A stretch of 64,000 bases of DNA from Mumia sp. zg.B17 (GTDB lineage Bacteria; Actinomycetota; Actinomycetes; Propionibacteriales; Nocardioidaceae): positions 682,001-746,000 of the forward strand of contig NZ_JAHWCI010000008.1 of the NCBI RefSeq assembly GCF_019550915.1. The letters run 5' to 3'. Positions 1 to 8,682 of this stretch are shown here, one piece after another. The notes beneath the pieces are model-generated. The model saw nothing but the letters and a program-made list of their open reading frames with translations, made no database searches and was not told the DNA's origin. Positions within the stretch are counted from its first letter, which is position 1; every line of letters starts with the position of its first letter. The position numbers and the translations under genes are program-made.

Positions 1-1
1 C

Positions 2-1081
2 GCGTTCAGCGTCCTCGGCAACGACACCGCGTCGGCCCTCGCGGCGGGGTGCCCCGTCGTCGTCAAGGGACACCCCGCGCATCCCCTCCTGAGCCAGCGG
101 CTCGGTGCTCTCGCGACGGAGGCGTTGCGCGACGCCGGAGCGCCCGACGGCGTGCTCGGGATCGTCCATGGCTTCGACGCGGGCGTGCACCTGGTCGCGG
201 CCCCTCAGATCGCGGCCGTCGCGTTCACGGGCTCGCAGCGCGCGGGCATGGCGCTCCGCGAGGCGGCGCAGCAGCGCGACGTCCCGATCCCCGTCTTCGC
301 CGAGATGGGCACCGTCAACCCGGTCGTGGTGACCCCCGCGGCCGCGGAGGCCCGCCTCGGCGAGATCGCCTCCGGGTTCGTCGGCTCCTTCACCCTCGGT
401 ACGGGGCAGTTCTGCACCAAGCCCGGTCTGCTGCTCGCGCCGCGCGGCTCGCGGGCCGCCGAGGCCGTCGCCTCCGCCCTCCGCGAGACCGCACCGCGAG
501 GGTGGGCGCTGACCCAGGGCATCGCCGACGCGGCACGGACCGGCGTCGGCGAGCTGGTGGACGCCGGCGCGGAGGTGGTCGCGGAGATCGCCGGCCCCGA
601 CGACGGCTGGTCGGTCTCCTCCACCGTCCTGTCCGTTCCGCTCGACGCGCTCCAGCCGGGCAGCCGTCTGCTCGAGGAGTGCTTCGGACCGGTGGCCCTC
701 GTCGCGGAGTACGACGACGAGACCGCCCTGACCCGGACCGTCGGCGCTCTCCAGGGGACGCTCGCCGCGACCGTGGTCGCCGACGGTGACTCCGACCCAG
801 ACCTCCCCGGCGTCCTCGCCGAGCTCACCTCCAAGGCGGGGCGCGTCACGGTCGGGGACTTCCCGACCGGCGTCGCGTACACGTGGGCGCAGCACCACGG
901 CGGTCCGTGGCCCGCGACCTCCGACCCGACGGCGACCTCGGTGGGGGCCGGCGCGCTCAGCAGGTTCACACGGCCGGTCACCTACCAGTCGGTGCCGGAC
1001 GCCGCGCTGCCCGCGCCGCTGCGTGAGAGCAACCCGTGGGGCATCCCGCGGCGGGTCGACGGGCGGCTGATGACGCCGTGA
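2..1081 (+). CDS. Aldehyde dehydrogenase, ketoglutarate-semialdehyde type (5' end outside window)
   Basis: The C-terminal 359 residues of an NAD(P)+-dependent aldehyde dehydrogenase; the reading frame is open from base 2, so the start lies upstream of the window. The visible part begins in the cofactor domain (AFSVLGNDTASALAAGCPVVVKGHP), carries the general-base Glu in FAEMGTVNPV and the catalytic Cys in GQFCTKPG (about residue 138 of the fragment). These motifs resemble 2,5-dioxovalerate (alpha-ketoglutarate semialdehyde) dehydrogenases of sugar-acid or hydroxyproline breakdown. The substrate is inferred from family resemblance. The stop overlaps the GTG of the next gene (GTGA), so the two are probably co-translated. 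Confidence 0.85.
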   Translation, partial: AFSVLGNDTASALAAGCPVVVKGHPAHPLLSQRLGALATEALRDAGAPDGVLGIVHGFDAGVHLVAAPQIAAVAFTGSQRAGMALREAAQQRDVPIPVFAEMGTVNPVVVTPAAAEARLGEIASGFVGSFTLGTGQFCTKPGLLLAPRGSRAAEAVASALRETAPRGWALTQGIADAARTGVGELVDAGAEVVAEIAGPDDGWSVSSTVLSVPLDALQPGSRLLEECFGPVALVAEYDDETALTRTVGALQGTLAATVVADGDSDPDLPGVLAELTSKAGRVTVGDFPTGVAYTWAQHHGGPWPATSDPTATSVGAGALSRFTRPVTYQSVPDAALPAPLRESNPWGIPRRVDGRLMTP

Positions 1082-2220
1082 CCGCGCCGCTGGAGGGGAT
1101 CCTCGTGGCGGACTTCAGTCGCGTCCTCGCCGGACCGATGGCCACGTCGATGCTCGCCGACCTGGGCGCCACGGTCGTCAAGGTCGAGCGCCCCGGCGTC
1201 GGGGACGACACCCGGCACTGGGGACCGCCGTGGACGGCGGCCGGCACCGCGTCCTACTTCGAGAGCGCCAACCGCACCAAGCGCAGCGTCACCCTCGACC
1301 TCCGCGACGAGGGCGACCTCGCCCTCGCCCGTCGCCTCGTACGCCGTGCTGACGTGCTGGTGGAGAACTTCCGCGCCGGCACGCTCGACCGGCTGGGTCT
1401 GGGGTACGACGCGGTGACCGCCGACAACCCCCGACTCGTCTACTGCTCGATCACGGGCTTCGGCAGCGGTGCAGGGGCCGCACTGCCGGGATACGACTTC
1501 GTCGTGCAGGCCGTCGGCGGACTCATGAGCATCACGGGCGACCCCGACGGCGAGCCGACCAAGGCCGGAGTGGCGCTGGTCGACGTCCTGACCGGCAAGG
1601 ACGCCGTCATCGGCATCCTGGCGGCCCTCGCCGAGCGTGAGCGCAGCGGACGCGGCCAGCGGGTGGAGGTCGCCCTGCTGTCGAGCCTGCTCGGGTCGCT
1701 CGTCAACCAGGCCACGAGCTGTCTGACGACCGGCGAGGCCCCCCGGCGGATGGGCAACCAGCACCCGTCGATCGCGCCGTACGAGACGCTGCGGTGCGCC
1801 GACGGCATGCTGGCCGTCGCCTGCGGCAACGACGGACAGTTCGCGCGGCTCTGCACGGGCGTCGGTCGTCCCGAGCTCGCCGAGGACCCGCGCTTCGCCA
1901 CCAACGCGAACCGTGTCGCTCACCGCGCCGACCTCGTCACCGCCCTCGAGGACGCGCTGTCCGCCGACACCGCGGCGGCGTGGCAGGAGCGGTTGTCCGA
2001 CGCCGACGTGCCGGTGGGCGAGGTCGGCGACATCGGTACGGCGATCGCCCGGGCCCGCGCACTGGGGCTCGAGCCGACGGTCGACGTCGGTGGTGGCCAC
2101 CCGCCGCAGGTTCGCCACCCTGTCACGTACTCCGTGACCACACCGGCGCCGCCCACTGCGCCGCCTGCCCTCGGAGAGCACGACGACGAGATCCGCCGCT
2201 GGCTCGCCGACGACACGTGA
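1078..2220 (+). CDS. CaiB/BaiF family CoA-transferase (family III)
   Basis: A 380-residue family III CoA-transferase, which moves CoA between carboxylic acids through an aspartyl-CoA intermediate. Visible are the N-terminal LEGILVADFSRVLAGPMAT block, LGATVVKVERP, and the catalytic Asp in AGVALVDVLTG at residue 169, the same number as in formyl-CoA transferase. I chose GTG 1078 over ATG 1036 because it overlaps the upstream stop by four bases and begins directly at the conserved N terminus; the 14 extra residues of the longer form are unlike the family. The acid substrate cannot be deduced; the neighbouring semialdehyde dehydrogenase suggests organic-acid catabolism. A hairpin follows the stop. 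Confidence 0.85.
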   Translation: MTAPLEGILVADFSRVLAGPMATSMLADLGATVVKVERPGVGDDTRHWGPPWTAAGTASYFESANRTKRSVTLDLRDEGDLALARRLVRRADVLVENFRAGTLDRLGLGYDAVTADNPRLVYCSITGFGSGAGAALPGYDFVVQAVGGLMSITGDPDGEPTKAGVALVDVLTGKDAVIGILAALAERERSGRGQRVEVALLSSLLGSLVNQATSCLTTGEAPRRMGNQHPSIAPYETLRCADGMLAVACGNDGQFARLCTGVGRPELAEDPRFATNANRVAHRADLVTALEDALSADTAAAWQERLSDADVPVGEVGDIGTAIARARALGLEPTVDVGGGHPPQVRHPVTYSVTTPAPPTAPPALGEHDDEIRRWLADDT

Positions 2221-2251
2221 CCCCTGGTTCGGCGGAGGGAGGAACCAGGGG
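2221..2251. terminator. Bidirectional hairpin terminator between convergent genes
   Basis: Perfect 10-bp inverted repeat CCCCTGGTTC / GAACCAGGGG with an 11-base loop, starting immediately after the CoA-transferase stop and 12 bases past the stop of the convergent surface-protein gene. There is no U-tract, which is common for actinobacterial terminators. Function inferred from position and symmetry. Confidence 0.7.
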
Positions 2252-2263
2252 CCACGGGTCGCG

Positions 2264-5065
2264 CTACCGGCGCCTGACCGAGAGCTTCACCGTCTTGGTC
2301 GCCCCACCGGTGGTCGCGCTGCCGAGGTAGCGGACCCGGAGGGTGGCCCTCCCCGCCTTCGGCAGCTTCTTCAGCCGGACGACCGCCCGGCCGCTCTTGC
2401 GCAGCGTCGCCGTCCCGACCTTCTTGCCGCGGTAGTAGACCGCGACCTTGCCCGACGGCGTGATCCCGCTGGCCTTCACCGTCACCCGGACCTTGGCGCG
2501 CGTCTTGCCGGCGACGACCTTCTTCGTCGTCACCTTCGCGGCGACCGACGCCTTGGCCTTGCGGATCGTGAGACGGACGGTCGTCGACGACGGCTTCGTC
2601 TTCGTGTCACCGAGGTAGCGCACCGACAGGGTGTGCGTGCCCGGCTTGAGCGCCGTACGGGGCAGCACCACCGTGGCGCGCCCCTTCGTCACCGTGGACC
2701 GCGCCAGCAGGGTGCTGCCCTTGCGCACCTCCACCCGGCCACCCGCCGTCGACGGCGAGACGGAGACCGCCACCCGCGGCGAGACGCCGTACCGGGTCGA
2801 AGCTGCCGACGCCTTCACCGACGACGGCGCCGGCGCCGGCGTGCCCGGCTCGTCCACGACCGGCACGGTCCCGATCGTGAGCTCCTCGCCGTCCATCGCG
2901 GTGCAGTCGAGACCGACGTCGGTGATGACGCCGAGGGCACCCGGCGTGAGGACCGCGTTGATGAACATCCTCTCCGGCATCGCCACGGTCAGGGCGCCCG
3001 ACTGCGGCGCCGTCAGCTCGGGCAGCCCTCCCTTCACCGGGATGGTGATGCCCTCGGCGGGCACTGGGAGCGACAGCGGCACGGTCGCCGACTTCAGGCC
3101 CGTCATGGGCACCTCGTATGTCCGTCCTGTGGCCGTCTCGGTGAAGACCGCCGAGGCGGTGGCCTGACCGGCCACCGCGGTCTGACCGAAACCGGCCTCC
3201 TCCATCGGCGGCACCGGGGCGGCGCTGAAGTCGGGCCCGGCCAGCAGCTCAGCCATCGGACGCGCCATCTTGAGCGAGACTTCCGTGTCCGGCACGGTGA
3301 ACTTCTCACCGGGCGCGAGCTTTGCCGGTATGTGGGCCCGCGCGTCAACGCGGAATGTCACGTCGCCGCCCATCACCGCCGCCACCGGGTCGGTCGTGCC
3401 CGGGTCGCCGAGGTCGTACGCGCACCGGTAGCGCACGTCACGGATGACACCGGTCTGCGGGGCGGCCGGCTCCTCCACCTTGATGGTGACCGTCCCGGTC
3501 GTCGACACGCCGTCGGCATCGGTCATCGTCACCGTGAACCGGTCGGTCCCGACGAAGCCCGGGTCGGGGACGTAGGTGTACTTGTGCTGGACCTTTGCGA
3601 AGATCGACGCGGGGCTTGCCGGATCGTCGTCGGCCACGAAGAACGTCTCGATCGCGCCGTGCTCGGGCTCGCCGTACGTGAAGCGCGCCGCGCCCGAGGT
3701 CCAGACGAAGGGTCCGGTCATGTCGAGGTCGCGCGCCCAGGGCCAGCCGTCGAACGGCTTGTCCCTCGTCGTCGTGAAGGTCTGGTCACGCACGACGGGG
3801 GCAGCGTTCACGATGGTGAAACGGACGGTCGAGGTGCTCGCCTGACCGTTGGTGTCGGTCGCGGTGTACGTGAAGGAGTAGCTTCCCGGCGCCGCGTCCT
3901 CCCAGGGCTGGATCATGGCCTTGTCGCCGTCGACCGTGAGATCGATGTTTCGGCCCTCGTTCGGTCCCGAGAGCGGGCCCGCCGTGTAGGTCAGTGCACC
4001 CTGGCCGCCGGTGCCCTTCAGCGTGACCGCGGTCGGTCCGGCGAAGATGCCGCGGTACGCCGGGTCTGCCACCGTGATGTCCTCGGTCGCGACCGGTTCT
4101 GCACTGCCTGCGACCTCCACCTGGACCGACGCGGTGGTCTCGTGGGTGCCGTCGCTGACGGTGTAGGTGAAGGAGTCGGAGCCGACGTAACCCGCGGCCG
4201 GGGTGTACGTCAGGGTCGGGGCCGTGCCGCTCAGCGCACCGTGAGCGGGCGCCGTGGTCGTGTAGGTGAGGTCGGCGCCCTCGGGGTCGGTCGCCTCGAG
4301 CGTGACGGCCACCGGGGTGCCCGCGTCGGTCCTCACCGAGACGTCGTTGGCGACCGGGGGCTGGTTCACGGGGACCCTGATCGGGATCGCCCCGAAGACT
4401 CCGTCACCGTTCGGACCGGCGGGGTCGAGGTCGCACGCCAGCTTGACCGCTCCCTCGCCGCCGACCACCGTTCCGTCGGCCGTCAGCAGCGTCGCCGCGA
4501 CGGTGAAGCGCGCCGGCATCCGGAGCGTCGCCGCCTCCGAGGCACCGGCCGGCACGGTGATCGCCGGGACATCACCCTCGGTCGGGATGATCCACGGCAC
4601 GTTCGGCGACGTCGGGACATCGGTCTGTGGAGACACGAGGTTGCCGATCGGGACGACCAGAGGCTCGCTGACCCCCGGTGCCGTGATCGTGATGGCCGCA
4701 TCTGTCGACTTGCCGCCCGCGGTCTTCGCCCGGAGCAGGCCGACAGTTTGGATGCGAAGTTCCTCCGGCATCGTCAGCGTGATCTGGGTCTTGCGCGGCG
4801 GGATGGTCTCGCCGGCCACGACGGAGTCGGGCACCTCAACGGCAGCACGGACCCCGACGTCCCACACACCGAGCGGCAGTCCGGCGGCGTCGACGTTGCA
4901 CTTGTAGTTGTAGTCCTTCACCAGGTCGGTGTCCGCGGCGGCAGGACCTGCGGCCGCCAGCCCGAAGGCGCTGAGCGTGCCGGCGACGAGCGCGCCGGCC
5001 GTGAGCGATCCGACGACGCGGCGACCGCGTGCCGTGAGTCCGGTGGGTGGATCAGCCTGCTTCAT
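2264..5065 (-). CDS. Large secreted DUF6801 / cadherin-like / Ig-like repeat protein
   Basis: A 933-residue exported protein. ATG 5065 is preceded by GGAGAGGGAG at good spacing and opens a signal peptide (twin Arg at 15-16, hydrophobic 18-40, likely cleavage in PAAA|DTD near 44). The mature part has an N-terminal module of about 190 residues rich in ITLTMPE and ITVPAG motifs (DUF6801-like, from memory of the family), three cadherin/Ig-like beta-repeats (PPVANDVSV..., GYVGSDSFTYTVSDG), a second DUF6801-like module near 555-745, and two C-terminal Ig-like repeats (GTHTLSVRYLGDTKT, GRATLRVRYLGSATT) ending in KLSVRRR. No LPXTG or C-terminal membrane anchor is present, so it is probably secreted or held on the wall by charge. 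Adhesion or structural role is inference. A shorter paralogue lies at 8683-9621. Confidence 0.8.
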   Translation of the reverse strand: MKQADPPTGLTARGRRVVGSLTAGALVAGTLSAFGLAAAGPAAADTDLVKDYNYKCNVDAAGLPLGVWDVGVRAAVEVPDSVVAGETIPPRKTQITLTMPEELRIQTVGLLRAKTAGGKSTDAAITITAPGVSEPLVVPIGNLVSPQTDVPTSPNVPWIIPTEGDVPAITVPAGASEAATLRMPARFTVAATLLTADGTVVGGEGAVKLACDLDPAGPNGDGVFGAIPIRVPVNQPPVANDVSVRTDAGTPVAVTLEATDPEGADLTYTTTAPAHGALSGTAPTLTYTPAAGYVGSDSFTYTVSDGTHETTASVQVEVAGSAEPVATEDITVADPAYRGIFAGPTAVTLKGTGGQGALTYTAGPLSGPNEGRNIDLTVDGDKAMIQPWEDAAPGSYSFTYTATDTNGQASTSTVRFTIVNAAPVVRDQTFTTTRDKPFDGWPWARDLDMTGPFVWTSGAARFTYGEPEHGAIETFFVADDDPASPASIFAKVQHKYTYVPDPGFVGTDRFTVTMTDADGVSTTGTVTIKVEEPAAPQTGVIRDVRYRCAYDLGDPGTTDPVAAVMGGDVTFRVDARAHIPAKLAPGEKFTVPDTEVSLKMARPMAELLAGPDFSAAPVPPMEEAGFGQTAVAGQATASAVFTETATGRTYEVPMTGLKSATVPLSLPVPAEGITIPVKGGLPELTAPQSGALTVAMPERMFINAVLTPGALGVITDVGLDCTAMDGEELTIGTVPVVDEPGTPAPAPSSVKASAASTRYGVSPRVAVSVSPSTAGGRVEVRKGSTLLARSTVTKGRATVVLPRTALKPGTHTLSVRYLGDTKTKPSSTTVRLTIRKAKASVAAKVTTKKVVAGKTRAKVRVTVKASGITPSGKVAVYYRGKKVGTATLRKSGRAVVRLKKLPKAGRATLRVRYLGSATTGGATKTVKLSVRRR

Positions 5066-5199
5066 CGTTCTCCCTCTCCAGACGCAGCACGATCCCGTGC
5101 CGCAGACGCAACTCAGTGTGACAGGGAGAGATACATCACACACCTTTTTTCAACGGCCTCGCCGCCGCGGCCGCCGCGCCGAGGTTTTCTCCTGCCACG

Positions 5200-5236
5200 T
5201 GACGCGACCGCAACCTCGACCGAATACCCTCGAAGA
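5200..5236 (+). promoter_or_regulatory. Candidate leaderless promoter of the phosphoglucomutase gene
   Basis: TACCCT at 5225-5230 fits the TANNNT -10 consensus and ends six bases before GTG 5237, the geometry expected if transcription starts at the start codon. TGACGC at 5200-5205 is a poor -35 with a 19-base spacer. No Shine-Dalgarno sequence is present, which supports a leaderless start. Confidence 0.4.
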
Positions 5237-5980
5237 GTGACCGAGTCCGCACTGGTCCAGTGGGCCGACTATGACGCTGCCCTCTTCGATCTCGACGGGG
5301 TTCTGACCCCGACCGCCGAGGTCCACATGCGCGCCTGGGCAGCGCTGTTCAACGGCTACTTCGCCGAGCACGGGGTCACCCCGGCCTACACGGACGCGGA
5401 CTACTTCGCCTACGTCGACGGCAAGCCGCGCTACGACGGGGTCCGTTCTCTCCTCGCCTCGCGCGGGGTGACCATCCCCGAGGGCGACCCGACCGACCCG
5501 CCGACGGCGGAGACTGTCTGCGGTCTCGGCAACCGCAAGAACGTCGAGCTCGAGCACGAGCTGGAGCGCGACGGCGTCCGCCCGTACCCCGGCTCCGTCG
5601 CCCTGCTCGACCACCTCGCCACGGTGCCCATCGGCCTGGCGGTCGTGTCCAGCTCGGCCAACGCTCCCAAGGTCCTGGCCGCCGCCGGGCTCGCCGACCG
5701 CTTCCCGGTGGTGGTCGACGGGGCCGTCGCCCGCGCACAGCAGCTGCCCGGCAAGCCCTCCGCCGACACGTTCGTCTACGCAGCCAAGGAGCTCGGGACC
5801 GACGCGAGCCGCTCGATCGTGATCGAGGATGCGGTCTCCGGGGTGCGTGCAGGTGCCGCCGGCGGCTTCGCACTCGTCATCGGCGTCGACCGCGGCGCCG
5901 GGCGCCAGGTTCTGACTGACGCCGGCGCCGACGTCGTCGTCGCCGACCTCGCCGAGCTCGTCCCAGGAGGTGCGGCATGA
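5237..5980 (+). CDS. pgmB: Beta-phosphoglucomutase, HAD family
   Basis: A 247-residue HAD-superfamily mutase that interconverts beta-glucose 1-phosphate and glucose 6-phosphate. All motifs are visible: nucleophile and acid/base Asp18/Asp20 in FDLDGVLTPTAEVH, motif II Ser in VVSSSAN, Lys173 in PGKPSADTF and the Mg-binding acidic pair Glu197-Asp198 in VIEDAVSGV. The start is set at GTG 5237 because a -10-like TACCCT lies at leaderless distance and no better start is near. Its last four bases overlap the GH65 phosphorylase start, the classical pairing in which the phosphorylase supplies beta-glucose 1-phosphate. Beta-PGM is favoured over a generic phosphatase because of this partner. Confidence 0.88.
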   Translation: MTESALVQWADYDAALFDLDGVLTPTAEVHMRAWAALFNGYFAEHGVTPAYTDADYFAYVDGKPRYDGVRSLLASRGVTIPEGDPTDPPTAETVCGLGNRKNVELEHELERDGVRPYPGSVALLDHLATVPIGLAVVSSSANAPKVLAAAGLADRFPVVVDGAVARAQQLPGKPSADTFVYAAKELGTDASRSIVIEDAVSGVRAGAAGGFALVIGVDRGAGRQVLTDAGADVVVADLAELVPGGAA

Positions 5981-8472
5981 GTCCTGTGCCTCGCGACACC
6001 CCCCGCCCCGTCGTCGACTATCTCGACCGCCACCGGTGGCCCGTCCACGGATGGCGCCTCGTCGAGCGGTTCTTCACCGGCGAGGACCTGGGCCGTACGG
6101 AGACGCTCTTCGCGCTCGGCAACGGCTACCTCGGCATGCGCGGCAACGTCGAGGAGGGGCGCGAGTCGCACACGCAGGGCACGTTCATCAACGGCTTCCA
6201 CGAGACGTGGAAGATCAACCACGCCGAGGAGGCGTTCGGCTTTGCACGCGTCGGGCAGACGATCGTCAACGCCCCCGACGTGAAGGTCATCCGGCTCTAC
6301 GTCGACGACGAGCCGCTCCTGCTGCCGGTCGCCGACCTCATCGACTACGAGCGCTCGCTCGACTTCCGTACCGGGGTGCTGTGCCGCGAGATCGTGTGGC
6401 GCACCCCGGCCGGCAAGCGCGTCCGGATCAAGTCGCAGCGCATGGTGTCGTTCACCCAGCGCCACCTCGCGGTGATGACGTTCGAGGTCACGATGCTGGA
6501 CGCGGCCGCTCCTGTGACGCTGTCGTCGCAGATCCTCAACCGGCAGGACGGTGGCGACGAGTACCACGTCCGCTCCGCCGCCATGGGCGAGGGCACCGAC
6601 CCCCGCAAGGCCGAGCGCTTCGGCCGTCGGGTGCTGATCCCCGAGCTCCAGGACGCCGGCGACGACGACGCCCGCGTGATGCTCGGCTACCGCACCGCCG
6701 AGTCCGGCATGACCATCGCCGTCGCCACCGACCACACCATCGAGACGCGGGACCCGGTCGAACGCACGGTCCAGGTCACCGACGACATGGCCAAGGTGGT
6801 CTATCAGATCGATGCGCAGCCGGGCCGTACGATCCGGCTGACGAAGGTGGCGGCGTACCACACGTCACGCGGTGTCCCCGCCCGCGAGCTGGCCGACCGC
6901 TGCCGCCGGACCCTCGACCGGGTCGCCTCCGAGGGCGTGGGGAGGCAGTTCGCCGACCAGAAGTCGTGGCTCGACGACTACTGGTCGCGCGCCGACGCCA
7001 CCATCGGAGGTCAGCCGTCGCTCCAGCAGGCGCTGCGGTGGAACCTCTTCCAGGTCGCGCAGGCCGCCGCCCGGGCCGAGGGTGCCGGCATCCCCGCCAA
7101 GGGGGTGACGGGCTCGGGCTACGGCGGCCACTACTTCTGGGACACCGAGGTCTATGTCCTCCCGTTCCTCACCTACGCCTATCCCCAGCTCGCGAGGGCG
7201 GCGCTGCGCTTCCGCTACAACATGCTCCCGGCCGCGCGCCGACGCGCCCGCGACCTGTCGCAACGAGGCGCGCTGTTCCCGTGGCGGACGATCAACGGCG
7301 AGGAGGCGTCGGCGTACTACGCAGCCGGCACCGCGCAGTACCACATCGACGCCGACATCTCGCACGCCCTGAGCCGCTACGTCGACGCCACCGGCGACAC
7401 CGACTTCCTCATGCGCGAGGGGATCGACGTCCTGGTCGAGACCGCTCGTATGTGGGCCGACCTCGGCTTCTGGCGCAGTGAGGGACGCGGGTCGTTCCAC
7501 ATCCACGGCGTCACCGGTCCCGACGAGTACACGACCGTCGTCAACGACAACCTCTTCACCAACGTCATGGCGCGCCACAACCTCCGGCGGGCCGCGCGAG
7601 CCGCACGCGAGCTGGAGAGCGCGTGGCCGCAGGCGTACTCGCGGATGGTGAAGCGCCTCAACCTCGACACCGACGAGGTCGAGGAGTGGGAGCGCGCCGG
7701 CGAGGCGATGGTGATCCCGTACGACGAGCACCTCGGCATCCACCCCCAGGACTCGCACTTCCTCGAGCGCGAGGTGTGGGACCTCCCGCACACGCCGGCC
7801 AACAAGCGACCGCTCCTGCTGCACTACCACCCGCTGGTGATCTACCGGTTCCAGGTGCTCAAGCAGGCCGACGTCGTGCTGGCGCTGTATCTCCAGGGTG
7901 ACCAGTTCACGACGGAGCAGAAGCGCCGGAACTTCGAGTACTACGACCCGATCACCACCGGTGACTCAACGCTGTCGGCCGTCGTGCAGGCGCTGATCGC
8001 GGCGGAGGTCGGCTACTCCGACCTCGCGCTCCGCTACTTCACCGAGGCGCTGTACGTCGATCTCGCCGACCTCCACGGCAACGCCTCCGACGGCGTCCAC
8101 GTCGCGTCGACGGGCGGCGTGTGGAGCGCGCTCGCGACCGGCTTCGGCGGGTTCCGCGACTACAACGGCGAGTTCTCGATCGACCCGCGGCTCCCGTCGA
8201 GCTGGGACAGCCTCACCTACCGGGTCACGATCCACGGCAGCCGCATCCGCGTCGACGTGCGGGAGGACCAGGTCGAGCTGACCGTCGAACGAGGGCCCGG
8301 CGCGAAGTTCTCCGTACGCGGCAGCGTCGTGCACGTCACGGCCGAGGAGCCGGTCGTCGTCCCGCTCGACGGCCAGGGCCCGTTGCTGGAGGGCGGCCCG
8401 GGGCCTGGCCCGCTGGACGGCGTACGCCGCGCCGACGGCTCGATCATCACGGCCACCGTCCCCCACCCCTAG
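5977..8472 (+). CDS. Glycoside hydrolase family 65 disaccharide phosphorylase
   Basis: An 831-residue cytoplasmic GH65 enzyme, the usual length for maltose, trehalose or kojibiose phosphorylases that split an alpha-glucoside with phosphate to beta-glucose 1-phosphate and glucose. The N-terminal sandwich domain starts with ETLFALGNGYLGMRG; the (alpha/alpha)6 barrel has GYGGHYFWDTEVYVLPF and the general-acid Glu517 in GPDEYTTVVNDNLFTN; the phosphate-site region STGGVW follows near 711. ATG 5977 overlaps the pgmB stop (ATGA) and is preceded by GGAGG. The disaccharide cannot be assigned from sequence alone. Partnership with pgmB indicates energy-saving use of a reserve or imported alpha-glucoside. 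Confidence 0.92.
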   Translation: MSPVPRDTPRPVVDYLDRHRWPVHGWRLVERFFTGEDLGRTETLFALGNGYLGMRGNVEEGRESHTQGTFINGFHETWKINHAEEAFGFARVGQTIVNAPDVKVIRLYVDDEPLLLPVADLIDYERSLDFRTGVLCREIVWRTPAGKRVRIKSQRMVSFTQRHLAVMTFEVTMLDAAAPVTLSSQILNRQDGGDEYHVRSAAMGEGTDPRKAERFGRRVLIPELQDAGDDDARVMLGYRTAESGMTIAVATDHTIETRDPVERTVQVTDDMAKVVYQIDAQPGRTIRLTKVAAYHTSRGVPARELADRCRRTLDRVASEGVGRQFADQKSWLDDYWSRADATIGGQPSLQQALRWNLFQVAQAAARAEGAGIPAKGVTGSGYGGHYFWDTEVYVLPFLTYAYPQLARAALRFRYNMLPAARRRARDLSQRGALFPWRTINGEEASAYYAAGTAQYHIDADISHALSRYVDATGDTDFLMREGIDVLVETARMWADLGFWRSEGRGSFHIHGVTGPDEYTTVVNDNLFTNVMARHNLRRAARAARELESAWPQAYSRMVKRLNLDTDEVEEWERAGEAMVIPYDEHLGIHPQDSHFLEREVWDLPHTPANKRPLLLHYHPLVIYRFQVLKQADVVLALYLQGDQFTTEQKRRNFEYYDPITTGDSTLSAVVQALIAAEVGYSDLALRYFTEALYVDLADLHGNASDGVHVASTGGVWSALATGFGGFRDYNGEFSIDPRLPSSWDSLTYRVTIHGSRIRVDVREDQVELTVERGPGAKFSVRGSVVHVTAEEPVVVPLDGQGPLLEGGPGPGPLDGVRRADGSIITATVPHP

Positions 8473-8474
8473 CC

Positions 8475-8564
8475 CCGTTTGGGGTGCTCACACCCGACAG
8501 TGGGGGATCCCACCTCGAATACGAGGTGCGGTCCGCGCGTTTCGGGTGCGAGCACCTCAAACGG
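8475..8564. terminator. Large imperfect hairpin with nested stem-loop
   Basis: Arms 8475-8497 and 8542-8564 are 23 bases long and pair with one G-U and one A-C mismatch. The loop contains a perfect inner hairpin, CACCTCG-AATA-CGAGGTG (8511-8528). It begins two bases after the GH65 stop and lies between convergent genes, so termination is the likely role, although the nested structure is more elaborate than usual. Confidence 0.55.
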
Positions 8565-8584
8565 AGGGGTGGTGCCGGAACGAG

Positions 8585-8621
8585 CGAGTGCCCCGGATCC
8601 GCGCAGGATCCGGGGCACTCG
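8585..8621. terminator. Strong GC-rich hairpin terminator
   Basis: Perfect 16-bp stem (arms 8585-8600 and 8606-8621) closing a five-base loop GCGCA, between the convergent GH65 gene and the DUF6801 protein gene at 8683. The core CCGGATCC...GGATCCGG closely resembles the inner hairpin at 60992-61016. Confidence 0.7.
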
Positions 8622-8682
8622 TCCCCTCGGAGGGTCAGGACGGCTCACGCCGTGCCGCAGCCCGAGACGTCGTGCACTCGTT

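Noticed and set aside
2633-5236. Very long plus-strand open frame running into pgmB
   Set aside because: It is antisense to the surface-protein gene; the translation is Arg/His-rich with no fold-like pattern, and the real gene begins at 5237.
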